Source: an uncultured Clostridiaceae bacterium | GTDB lineage: Bacteria; Bacillota; Clostridia; Lachnospirales; Lachnospiraceae | Assembly: GCA_947175375.1 (NCBI GenBank) | Contig: CAMWMT010000185.1 | Span: 1 to 6,001 of the forward strand | Direction: 5' to 3' | DNA length: 6,001 bases | Shown here: positions 1-5,511 of the stretch, piece after piece | Layout of the letters: each line of letters opens with the position of its first letter | Numbering within the stretch: position 1 is the first letter of the stretch | Notes under the pieces: model-generated | What the model was told of the DNA's origin: nothing | The model's database searches: none | The model's input: only the letters and a program-made list of their open reading frames with translations | Translations under genes and position numbers: made by a program

Positions 1-963
1 ATCACGTTGGGGAACGACGTCGGCGCAACGTCAGAGCAAAAGGATATTACCTGCAGCCAAGTACTCAGCGAGTTGTCTTCCGAAGGAAACCTCTCGCCTG
101 TCGTTGTAGTTCCTTCTTTTGAAAAAGCACGTAATGACGAGATTCGAACCCGCTTTGAATCCGCCGGGATCCCTGTGCTTTCTACTGGCGACCTGGCTTT
201 TGCATCCATCCGCCATCTGCTGGATTTTGCTGCTTTTGATCCGTCGAAAGTATCGCTTTCGTCGGCACTGCCCAAGCAGCTTGCGTCAAAACAGACGACG
301 GTCAGTCTGTCGGAATCTGAGTCTAAAGCAGAGATCACCGGCTTTGGGGTAAAGGTACCTGCACAGGTGAATGTTACGTCCAGGGATGAATTAAAAAATA
401 CGCTTGTGGATTTTCCTTACCCTGTTGTGATGAAAGTGGACTCTCCCGATATTCTGCATAAAACAGATGCCGGTGGTGTCAGGCTGAATATCACCTCAAT
501 GGATGAAGCCCTGAAAGCGTATGATGGAATTATGGCTTCCTGCAAGTCCTATAAGCCCGATGCACAGATCGATGGGATCCAGGTACAGCAGATGGTAAAA
601 CCCGGGATCGAATTTATCATTGGGGTGAAAAATGACAAGCAATTCGGACCGATACTGCTAATCGGCATGGGCGGCGTGTTTGTCGAAGTGTTTCAGGACG
701 CAGTGCTGTATCCCTGTCCGTTAAACCACGAAGAAGCCCTTCGCCTTCTAAAGAAGCTGAAATGCTACCGCCTGCTTACCGGCTATCGCGGAGACGCCCC
801 AAAAGATATAAATGCCTTGGCTGACCTGATGGTTGCCGTATCCGATTATGCCGTTGCCCATAAAGATGAACTTTCAGAAATGGATCTGAACCCTGTGTTT
901 GTCTATGACGAAGGGGAAGGTGCCTGTGCAGTAGACGCACTGATAGTAAAAAAATATGAGTAA
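1..963 (+). CDS. Acyl-CoA synthetase (ADP-forming), C-terminal part, 5'-truncated by window edge
   Basis: The reading frame is open from the first base, so this is the last 320 residues of a longer protein; the family is usually about 700 residues, so roughly the first half is missing. The first ~90 residues fit the second CoA-ligase subdomain (PVVVVPSF, GIPVLSTGDLA). From about residue 100 an ATP-grasp domain follows: VMKVDSPDILHKTDAGGV (residues 143-160, nucleotide-binding lysine K145), GIEFIIGVKND (202-212), FGPILLIGMGGVFVEV (215-230), GYRGD (261-265) and EMDLNPVFV (293-301, acidic metal-binding face). The family interconverts acyl-CoA + ADP + Pi with a free acid + CoA + ATP in the cytoplasm, saving energy by substrate-level phosphorylation or activating acids. 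The catalytic phospho-histidine region lies outside the window. The acid used cannot be told. The stop TAA lies inside the start of the next gene, so the two are probably one transcript. The TTG at position 7 is not a real start. Confidence 0.93.
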   Translation: MTLGNDVGATSEQKDITCSQVLSELSSEGNLSPVVVVPSFEKARNDEIRTRFESAGIPVLSTGDLAFASIRHLLDFAAFDPSKVSLSSALPKQLASKQTTVSLSESESKAEITGFGVKVPAQVNVTSRDELKNTLVDFPYPVVMKVDSPDILHKTDAGGVRLNITSMDEALKAYDGIMASCKSYKPDAQIDGIQVQQMVKPGIEFIIGVKNDKQFGPILLIGMGGVFVEVFQDAVLYPCPLNHEEALRLLKKLKCYRLLTGYRGDAPKDINALADLMVAVSDYAVAHKDELSEMDLNPVFVYDEGEGACAVDALIVKKYE

Positions 964-1660
964 ATATAGAATCACCGCCCAAGGCGACGGCTTCTGGCAG
1001 ATCTGCGACGACTTTGTGTATATGTATTTGCTCTCCAATGGAATAGACGCGTTATTGGTCGACACTGGTTTCGGTGATCATGACCTTTGGACCTTTGTTA
1101 CGTCCCTTGCCGGATGCGAGCCAAAAGTAATACTTACGCACGCTCATGGAGATCACTGCGGAGGTGCCAGACAATTCACGGAAATTATGGCAGGAGCAAA
1201 AGATCTTGATGCCATAGACCCAGAAAACATACTCCGTAGAAAAAACCTGTTGAAGCCTGCAAAGGTCGGATGTCAAACTGTAAATACTCTGGGACAAATA
1301 GAGATCCTTCCGCTTCCGGGGCATACCCCCGGAAGTCTGGGGATCCTGGATCGGGAACACCGCAGATTTTTCATCGGAGATTATCTTTCGTATACGCCTG
1401 TATACATGTGCCTTGCAGGTGCCGACCTAAAACAATATGAAAAATCTCTGAAAAAGATTCAATCACTTTCAGAAGATTATGACGAATTGTACACAGGACA
1501 TGAAGCAGGTCCGGTTCCGAAGGCGCTTCTGAGTGATTATCTGGAACTATGCAAACGCTGTTTCAACCAAACCGCAGAATGGGAAGATGCTCTGTACTTT
1601 GACCAGTTCCCCTGCAAACGGTATTTTTTTAAGAAAGCTTCAATACTGCTTTTGGATTGA
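956..1660 (+). CDS. MBL-fold metallo-hydrolase
   Basis: This is a 234-residue cytoplasmic protein of the metallo-beta-lactamase superfamily with a complete metal site: the HxHxDH motif at residues 62-67 (THAHGDHCGG), a third-ligand histidine H123 in GHTPGS, the bridging aspartate D142 (FFIGDYLSY) and H182 (YTGHEAGP). D36 in LLVDTGFG marks the usual first strand-turn. This arrangement is typical of the broad glyoxalase II-like hydrolase group, whose members cleave thioesters, phosphodiesters or lactones; the exact substrate cannot be assigned. The ATG at 956 overlaps the preceding stop by 8 nt (ATGAGTAA). No good Shine-Dalgarno precedes it, only an A-rich stretch, so translation is probably coupled to the acyl-CoA synthetase. 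A thioesterase-like role beside a CoA ligase would make sense but is inference only. Confidence 0.93.
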   Translation: MSKYRITAQGDGFWQICDDFVYMYLLSNGIDALLVDTGFGDHDLWTFVTSLAGCEPKVILTHAHGDHCGGARQFTEIMAGAKDLDAIDPENILRRKNLLKPAKVGCQTVNTLGQIEILPLPGHTPGSLGILDREHRRFFIGDYLSYTPVYMCLAGADLKQYEKSLKKIQSLSEDYDELYTGHEAGPVPKALLSDYLELCKRCFNQTAEWEDALYFDQFPCKRYFFKKASILLLD

Positions 1661-1680
1661 ATAAGAAAACATGACCAGGT

Positions 1681-1720
1681 TAGCAATCAAACGATTATCA
1701 AACATTTTCGTTTGCTGCTA
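1681..1720. promoter_or_regulatory. Dyad between the MBL and UroD-like genes
   Basis: This 40-nt imperfect inverted repeat has arms TAGCA-AT-CAAACGA (1681-1694) and TCGTTTG-C-TGCTA (1708-1720). That gives 7 + 5 base pairs around a small internal loop and a 13-nt apical loop. Inside it, ATCAAACGATT is followed directly by ATCAAACATTT, a tandem 11-mer matching at 9 of 11 positions. No T-run follows, so it is not a normal intrinsic terminator. It may be an operator or an mRNA processing/attenuation hairpin controlling the UroD-like gene separately from the genes before it. The structure is seen directly; the function is inferred. Confidence 0.45.
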
Positions 1721-1740
1721 CAAATAATGACAATTAGTTG

Positions 1741-1746
1741 AAAGGA
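1741..1746 (+). promoter_or_regulatory. Ribosome-binding site deciding the UroD-like start
   Basis: AAAGGA lies 6 nt upstream of the ATG at 1753. It supports that ATG over the in-frame TTG at 1738, which overlaps this site and has no Shine-Dalgarno of its own. Confidence 0.7.
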
Positions 1747-1752
1747 TATAAT

Positions 1753-2742
1753 ATGGCATTAACACAAAGAGAAAATTATTTTCAAGTAGTGAAACATTTA
1801 GGCCATCCAGAATGGGTTCCGGTAGCTCCGGATTATATGTACACTTTCGATATTGATGGTATCTTGGCAGAGCGACCCAAGATGGGTTATGATGGATATG
1901 ACTGGTTTGGGTGTAAATGGCTTTTCGACGCTCCAACAATGGGACGTGTACAGGATCCCCATCAGCCACACATCCTGACAGATATTACCAAATGGAAGGA
2001 ACAGGTAAAATTTCCGAATCTGGATGCAATCGACTGGGAAGGAGAATCCAAGAAAGCGACAGAAAATCTTGACCGGGAAAATCAAATTATCGCCCTGCGT
2101 TTCGAGAGCGGCATTTTCGAAAGAATGCATGCTCTGATGGGGTTCGAGGAAGCTTTTATCGCCCTTTACGAAGAACCAGAAGCCACGCAGGAACTGCTAA
2201 CGGCATTATCTGATTATAAAATAGATCTTTTCACTCGGGCGATTAAATGGTATAAGCCGGACGTAATCCGTAATCTGGACGATTTTGGAATACAAAACGC
2301 ACCTATGATGTCCAAAAATATGTGGATTGAAACTTTCAAGCCTCATATGACTAGAATAGTAAAGGCGGTTCATGATATGGGATGTCTCTTTGAACACCAT
2401 AGCTGTGGAACCATCACTGATCTTATCGGTGAAATGCTTGATTGTGGGATCGACCTGATCAATCTGAGCAAGTTCGCCAACGATTTTGAATTTATGGAAA
2501 AGAACTATGCAGACCGGGTTGTCTTCACTTGCGCGTTAGATACCAACAGATGCGTTTGCTGCCCACAAACAACAGAAGAAGAACTGCGCGCCGAGGTACG
2601 CCGGGTTATAGACCTTATAGCGCCATACAAAAATTATATATATATGCCTGGTTCCCACATTATGGAGTTCAACCAAATATGTGCTGATGAAGCTAGAAAG
2701 TATGGAGCAAACTACTGGAAACGAAATGGGATAGATTCTTAA
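1753..2742 (+). CDS. Uroporphyrinogen decarboxylase-superfamily protein (putative methyltransferase type)
   Basis: This 329-residue protein has the layout of the UroD/MtaA/CmuA superfamily. The N-terminus (LTQRENYFQVVKHLGHPEWVPV) matches the family's usual opening with a bound-for-P loop. It is followed by NLDDFG (175-179), the SKNMW helix start (187-191), HHSCGTI (215-221) and LRAEVRRVIDLIAP before the last strand. Members of this type in anaerobes mostly move methyl groups between a methylated substrate or corrinoid protein and a thiol or tetrahydrofolate; true HemE is less likely because its N-terminal arginine-rich substrate loop is not visible. H216-x-C218 matches the first half of the zinc motif H-x-C-(n)-C of MtaA/MtbA enzymes. 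The usual third cysteine near the C-terminus appears to be replaced by PGSH (299-302). A dense cysteine set (C260, C267, C269, C270) sits where relatives normally have a Gly-rich turn. No corrinoid partner gene is in view. It is the last gene of the plus-strand cluster. Superfamily is sure; reaction is not. Confidence 0.88.
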   Translation: MALTQRENYFQVVKHLGHPEWVPVAPDYMYTFDIDGILAERPKMGYDGYDWFGCKWLFDAPTMGRVQDPHQPHILTDITKWKEQVKFPNLDAIDWEGESKKATENLDRENQIIALRFESGIFERMHALMGFEEAFIALYEEPEATQELLTALSDYKIDLFTRAIKWYKPDVIRNLDDFGIQNAPMMSKNMWIETFKPHMTRIVKAVHDMGCLFEHHSCGTITDLIGEMLDCGIDLINLSKFANDFEFMEKNYADRVVFTCALDTNRCVCCPQTTEEELRAEVRRVIDLIAPYKNYIYMPGSHIMEFNQICADEARKYGANYWKRNGIDS

Positions 2743-2817
2743 CTCAAATAATGAGACAAAGTTCTTCAGCAAGAAAAACGATTTTCCATAACTCTCATTT
2801 CACAAAGTAAGAATATT

Positions 2818-3132
2818 TCAACGATAATAATTACTAACGGGCAGGTCGTTTGGCCTGCCTATATCGTCACTATATTGCTTCCATAAAACAGATGCTTCGG
2901 CAACCGCATAGACAAGCTGTTCCATTCCTGTGTCAGTAAGCAGAAAAACAGCATACAACAAAGTTGTTGTTGGTTTCTTCAGTATACTTTTCATAAAAAT
3001 ATTCCAATTCCTACTCTGTGACACAAATTGTATGCAAAAAGTTATACTACAAAACACGAGAGAATGGGTTGTAATAGCTGTCTTCGTTTTAGACCTCATA
3101 AAAATCAGTATAAGTTCTACCTTTTCAAGCAC
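2818..3132 (-). pseudogene. Unrecognised minus-strand reading frame, possible gene remnant
   Basis: A 104-codon frame starts at GTG, with an internal ATG at residue 47 that would give a 58-residue protein beginning MKSILKKPTTTLLYAVF; a weak AGGA-like sequence lies upstream of that ATG. The C-terminal half (LLTDTGMEQLVYAVAEASVLWKQYSDDIGRP) reads like an amphipathic helical segment, and a neighbouring frame carries a protein-like stretch (ELEYFYEKYTEETNNNF). This split across frames suggests a frameshifted remnant more than an intact gene. I recognise no family. The N-terminal half is Thr/Ser/Phe/Ile rich and reads like non-coding AT-rich DNA. It sits downstream of the SRP RNA terminator on the same strand and has no visible promoter. 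Chance opening is a fair alternative. Confidence 0.15.
2840..2859. other. GC-rich tetraloop hairpin
   Basis: GGCAGGTC (2840-2847), loop GTTT, GGCCTGCC (2852-2859) form an 8-bp stem with one G-U pair when transcribed from the plus strand. A second outer pair, ACGATA (2821-2826) with TATCGT (2862-2867), encloses it. No U-run follows on the plus strand, and only a loose T-rich stretch follows on the minus strand. It may end plus-strand transcripts by RNA processing or protect an mRNA 3' end; it is not a clear intrinsic terminator. Confidence 0.35.
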
Positions 3133-3240
3133 AAATAAATGATACTATAAGTCCGTACACTAAAAATTGTTTAAACATCTTAGTTTAATGGTATCACAGT
3201 TTAACCAATGACTTCTTATCTTTACGAAAGAAGCACAACC

Positions 3241-3274
3241 CAAAAAGGCAGCATAGCTTTTACACTATGCTGCC
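3241..3274 (-). terminator. Intrinsic terminator of the SRP RNA gene, possibly bidirectional
   Basis: A perfect 10-bp stem, GGCAGCATAG (3247-3256) with CTATGCTGCC (3265-3274), has an 8-nt loop. Read on the minus strand it is followed at once by TTTTTG (3246-3241), a classic intrinsic terminator 17 nt beyond the inferred 3' end of ffs. On the plus strand it is followed by a T-rich stretch (3275-3289), so it may also stop transcripts arriving from the UroD-like gene, which otherwise lacks a clear terminator. Confidence 0.85.
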
Positions 3275-3291
3275 ATTCTTATTTCTTTTAA

Positions 3292-3557
3292 ATCCGTGCA
3301 TCCCGCTTTGAACTTATGACCGGAACGTTACCTGTACAGTTAACTCAACCCAGGCACCCCTGCGGCACACAGAAGGTCCCGCTTAGTGCTGCTTTGTTCC
3401 CAACCTGACACGGTTCACAGGTTCCTGTTGCGCAGGACCCAGACATCAACGCCACTTATACAGGGCAGCTTCCGACCAGTCGGCCCGGGGCGGGATATCA
3501 CTCCTGCTATGGCGGATTGCAGGTACAGGGCACCGCCACCTCCCCAGCTGCACGGAT
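3292..3557 (-). ncRNA. ffs: Signal recognition particle RNA, large bacterial type
   Basis: This RNA scaffolds the signal recognition particle. It binds Ffh and helps deliver ribosomes making membrane and secreted proteins to FtsY. The helix 8 core is unmistakable on the minus strand (3409-3387): GTCAGGTTGGGAACAAAGCA, with the conserved GGAA tetraloop and asymmetric AGCA side, followed by a TGTGCCGCAGGGGTGCCTGGG-like return strand. The 5' part carries the Alu-domain signature GGTGCCCTGTACCTGCAAT (from 3534 down), as in Bacillus and Clostridia, so this is the long form and not the short 4.5S type. The ends pair perfectly over 9 bp (ATCCGTGCA at 3557-3549 with TGCACGGAT at 3300-3292), giving about 266 nt, as expected for Firmicutes. 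It lies 19 nt after tadA, has its own promoter, and is followed by an intrinsic terminator. The exact ends are inferred from pairing and promoter position. Confidence 0.95.
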
Positions 3558-3562
3558 ATCTT

Positions 3563-3591
3563 ATTGTATCCTGTTTTCAGGATTTTGTCAA
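3563..3591 (-). promoter_or_regulatory. Near-consensus sigma-A promoter of ffs, inside the tadA 3' end
   Basis: On the minus strand TTGACA (3591-3586) and TACAAT (3568-3563) are separated by exactly 17 nt. Only one base differs from full consensus. Initiation about 6 nt past the -10 box falls at A3557, which is the 5' base of the terminal pairing helix of the SRP RNA. The -35 box is formed by codons of the tadA C-terminus (V-L-T-K) and the tadA stop lies in the spacer. A strong constitutive promoter fits an abundant housekeeping RNA. Confidence 0.88.
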
Positions 3592-4062
3592 AACTTTTTT
3601 CCTGCGTTCTCGAAGTTCCCTGAAAAATTCTGTGAGCATGGCCGAACATTCTTCTTCCAGAACTCCTTCTGTCAGCTCCACCTGATGATTGAATTCCGGA
3701 ATATTCAGAAGGTTCAGGATGGACCCGGCACATCCTGCCTTGGGATTACGACTTCCGATCACGACCTTTGGAATCCGTGCCTGCACAATGGCTCCGGCAC
3801 ACATCTGGCACGGCTCCAGTGTGATATACATGGTACAGCCCTCAAGCCTCCAGTCGCCGACTGCCCGGCTTGCCTTCCGGATTGCCTGAAGCTCTGCATG
3901 GGCCAGCGTATTCTTATCAGTATTTCGACGGTTGTAGCCTCTGGCTATAACTTTTCCATCCTTTACAATCACGCAACCGATGGGGACTTCCTGAAGTTTC
4001 CATGCCTTACGCGCCTGCCGAATAGCTTCCTTCATGTATTTTTCCTCTTCTGTCAGACGCAT
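3577..4062 (-). CDS. tadA: tRNA-specific adenosine-34 deaminase
   Basis: TadA converts adenosine to inosine at the wobble position of tRNA-Arg(ACG), a zinc-dependent hydrolytic deamination in the cytoplasm needed to read CGN arginine codons. The 161-residue protein has the cytidine/deoxycytidylate deaminase fold. H55-A-E57 gives the first zinc ligand and the proton-shuttling glutamate, and P84-C85-x-x-C88 the other two ligands, in the family setting TLEPCQMCAGAI. VPIGCVIV (27-34) and the FNH segment near residues 124-126 also match. The length is normal. The ATG at 4062 is chosen because AGGGAG lies 8 nt upstream (4076-4071); an in-frame TTG at 4089 would add nine residues without support. 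The start is overlapped 56 nt by the upstream DUF6128-like gene. The 3' end carries the ffs promoter. Confidence 0.96.
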   Translation of the reverse strand: MRLTEEEKYMKEAIRQARKAWKLQEVPIGCVIVKDGKVIARGYNRRNTDKNTLAHAELQAIRKASRAVGDWRLEGCTMYITLEPCQMCAGAIVQARIPKVVIGSRNPKAGCAGSILNLLNIPEFNHQVELTEGVLEEECSAMLTEFFRELRERRKKVLTKS

Positions 4063-4516
4063 GCTCCACACTCCCTCTGCAGTTTCCAAGCCTTGGACAA
4101 CTGATACACTTTTTCCCGCCTTTTGGATACAGGATAAACCGGCTCACATCCACTGGTTCATCTTCCCATTCTGCTATATAATCCTGCGCTCCTGCGTCGC
4201 GAATCCAGATACCTCTTGTATCCGGAAAGCGGATGCCCTTATCCTGGATATTCTCAGGATCCAGCACTCCCTGCCATTGAAGCACACCATCCTGTTTCTT
4301 CAGATCACCCAGATAGATCCCGACTGTCTGTTTCCCATGATAAAAATAAATATATGCTTTTCCGGGTTCTTCTCCCGAACGGCAGAAGCTTTTCAGATAG
4401 ATGCCAAGCCTGCACCGATCTCCCCGTACCTCCGCCTTCACAAAACCTGTATTTTTTACCTGTCTTCCATGTTCATACGCATAGAGATACGCAATCTGAC
4501 GCCTGTATTCCTGCAT
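4007..4516 (-). CDS. Small hypothetical protein, DUF6128-like
   Basis: This 169-residue protein of unknown function resembles, from memory, the N-terminal domain of Lachnospiraceae proteins named DUF6128: a YRRQIAYLYAYEHG start, a NTGFVKAEVRGDRCRLGIYL strand pair, then GIYLGDLKKQDGVLQWQG, a DPENI turn and EWEDEPVDVSRF (117-127). The domain looks all-beta and has no signal peptide or membrane helix. The family domain seems to finish near residue 130. The remaining ~39 residues include KKCISCPRLGNC (C137, C140, C146), and the last 18 codons overlap tadA in another frame, so the tail may be an unselected read-through. The start is well supported: AGGAGG (4530-4525) sits 8 nt before the ATG. Both lie in a hairpin, so translation may be controlled. 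It lies 94 nt after rsmA on the same strand, probably in one operon. No function should be assumed. Confidence 0.8.
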   Translation of the reverse strand: MQEYRRQIAYLYAYEHGRQVKNTGFVKAEVRGDRCRLGIYLKSFCRSGEEPGKAYIYFYHGKQTVGIYLGDLKKQDGVLQWQGVLDPENIQDKGIRFPDTRGIWIRDAGAQDYIAEWEDEPVDVSRFILYPKGGKKCISCPRLGNCRGSVEHASDRRGKIHEGSYSAGA

Positions 4517-4550
4517 AGAATATTCCTCCTGCTCTTTCGGATATTCTATG
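4514..4550 (-). promoter_or_regulatory. Hairpin covering the ribosome-binding site and start codon of the DUF6128-like gene
   Basis: In the minus-strand mRNA CATAGAATATCC (4550-4539) can pair with GGAATATTCTATG (4526-4514), giving 12 base pairs with one bulged A and a 12-nt loop. The 3' arm ends with the ATG start codon itself, and the Shine-Dalgarno AGGAGG is split, with AGGA in the loop and GG in the stem. Such a structure would hide the start codon until melted by heat, by a ribosome or by a factor. The pairing is seen directly; the regulatory role is inference. Confidence 0.5.
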
Positions 4551-4610
4551 CCTGTCCCCGAACGGTTATGTCACCCTCTATACCGTTTTCAGATGTTCGA
4601 CAGCCGTTTA

Positions 4611-5507
4611 TCATACTTTTCTGGCAGTTTTCAAACATCGGATATATAGATTCGTAAACGTCACAAACTGCTCCAGTGTCAGTGCTTCCCCTCTGATGGA
4701 AGCCGAAAGTCCCATCTCTTCGAGAATCCGAACGGTAAGCTCTTTGGAGATTCCAAGTTCCGGCACATGCGAAAGCCCATTCTGCAGGGTCTTGCGCCTC
4801 TGGTTAAAGGATGCTCTGATGATAGCGAACAAAAGTGCCTCATCTTCTGCCTGCATCGGCGGCTGTTCATATACATTCAACCGGATCACTGCAGAACCCA
4901 CACCGGGTCTTGGCATAAAGCAGTTAGGCGGCACATAAGCCGCAATATACGGCTGTGCATAATACTGCACCGCCAGAGACAAGGCTCCATAATCCTTTGT
5001 CCCCGGTCCCGCCTGCATCCGTTCTGCCACTTCCTTCTGCACCATGACCGTAATACCCGAAACCGGTACATGCTTTTCAAAAAGTCCCATGATGATCGGT
5101 GTCGTAATATAATAGGGAAGGTTTGCCACAACCTTGATAGGCCTGCCGTTATTTTTCTTATCTGCAAGTTCCTTCAGGTCTACCTTCAGCACATCTTCAT
5201 TGATGATATCCACATTATTGTATCCCTGTAAGGTATCCTGAAGGATCGGTATGAGCGCCCGGTCGATCTCGATCGCCGTCACACCAGCAGCTGCCGAAGC
5301 CAGATACTGTGTCATCGTACCAATACCCGGCCCAATCTCTACCACATAATCCTGATCCGTAATATCTGCTGCCTTTATGATCTTGTCCAGCACATGGGGA
5401 TCGATCAGAAAATTCTGTCCGTATTTTTTCTGAAATACGAACCGGTATTTATTCAGAATCTCAATCGTATTTTTGGGATTTCCCAGTGTCGGTATTGGTC
5501 CCGCCAT
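4611..5507 (-). CDS. rsmA: 16S rRNA (adenine1518-N6/adenine1519-N6)-dimethyltransferase
   Basis: RsmA (KsgA) puts four methyl groups from S-adenosylmethionine on two adjacent adenines in the helix 45 loop of 16S rRNA, a late checkpoint in 30S assembly; its loss gives kasugamycin resistance. The 298-residue protein is full length. It shows KKYGQNFLID (27-36), SAM motif I VEIGPGIGT (56-64), EID (80-82) for ribose binding, NEDVL (103-107), catalytic motif IV ANLPYYITTP (128-137), the post-motif IV KEVAERM (158-164), P.CF.PRPGV (194-203) and the C-terminal SFNQRRKTLQNGL (233-245). The ATG at 5507 is chosen because AGGAGA lies 7 nt upstream (5520-5515); the longer frame would add 13 residues overlapping tatD. 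It begins 4 nt after the tatD stop, so the two are translated from one mRNA. The rnmV gene often found between them in Firmicutes is absent here. Confidence 0.97.
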   Translation of the reverse strand: MAGPIPTLGNPKNTIEILNKYRFVFQKKYGQNFLIDPHVLDKIIKAADITDQDYVVEIGPGIGTMTQYLASAAAGVTAIEIDRALIPILQDTLQGYNNVDIINEDVLKVDLKELADKKNNGRPIKVVANLPYYITTPIIMGLFEKHVPVSGITVMVQKEVAERMQAGPGTKDYGALSLAVQYYAQPYIAAYVPPNCFMPRPGVGSAVIRLNVYEQPPMQAEDEALLFAIIRASFNQRRKTLQNGLSHVPELGISKELTVRILEEMGLSASIRGEALTLEQFVTFTNLYIRCLKTARKV

Positions 5508-5511
5508 TCTA

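Larger units (their letters stand above)
2743..3246. other. AT-rich convergent intergenic region without a supported gene
   Basis: About 500 nt lie between the end of the plus-strand cluster and the terminator of the minus-strand block. The base composition is visibly richer in A+T than the flanking genes. Weak 3'-UTR-like pairing follows the UroD-like stop: AATGAGA (2750-2756) with TCTCATT (2793-2799), enclosing TTCTT/AAGAA (2762-2766 and 2771-2775), but without a U-run. A tight GC hairpin lies at 2840-2859. The rest shows no tRNA, no recognisable coding family, no insertion-sequence ends and no array. Short reading frames on both strands here are not recognised. It may be decayed former coding sequence. 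Confidence 0.6.

Noticed and set aside
1747..1752. TATAAT directly before the ATG of the UroD-like gene, as a promoter -10 box
   Set aside because: No -35 element lies at 16-18 nt (the nearest ATGACA is 14 nt away), and initiation would fall inside the coding region. The match is explained by an AT-rich spacer after the AAAGGA ribosome-binding site.
2930..3142. 70-codon plus-strand reading frame
   Set aside because: No ribosome-binding site, no recognisable family, and a composition typical of AT-rich non-coding DNA.
3167..3180. Palindrome GTTTAAAC as an operator
   Set aside because: It is an isolated 8-bp AT-rich palindrome in AT-rich DNA with no promoter nearby; expected by chance.
3386..3733. 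Open frames on both strands across 3386-3733
   Set aside because: They lie over the SRP RNA gene and the tadA 3' end in the wrong frame; the RNA and tadA explain the sequence.
4563..4593. Inverted repeat AACGGT-TAT / ATA-CCGTT between rsmA and the DUF6128-like gene as a terminator
   Set aside because: The stem is short and bulged, and no T-run follows on either strand; the genes are more likely co-transcribed.
3517..4657. Long plus-strand frames of 195 and 207 codons opposite tadA, the DUF6128-like gene and the rsmA end
   Set aside because: These are antisense shadows of well-supported minus-strand genes, with no family features.
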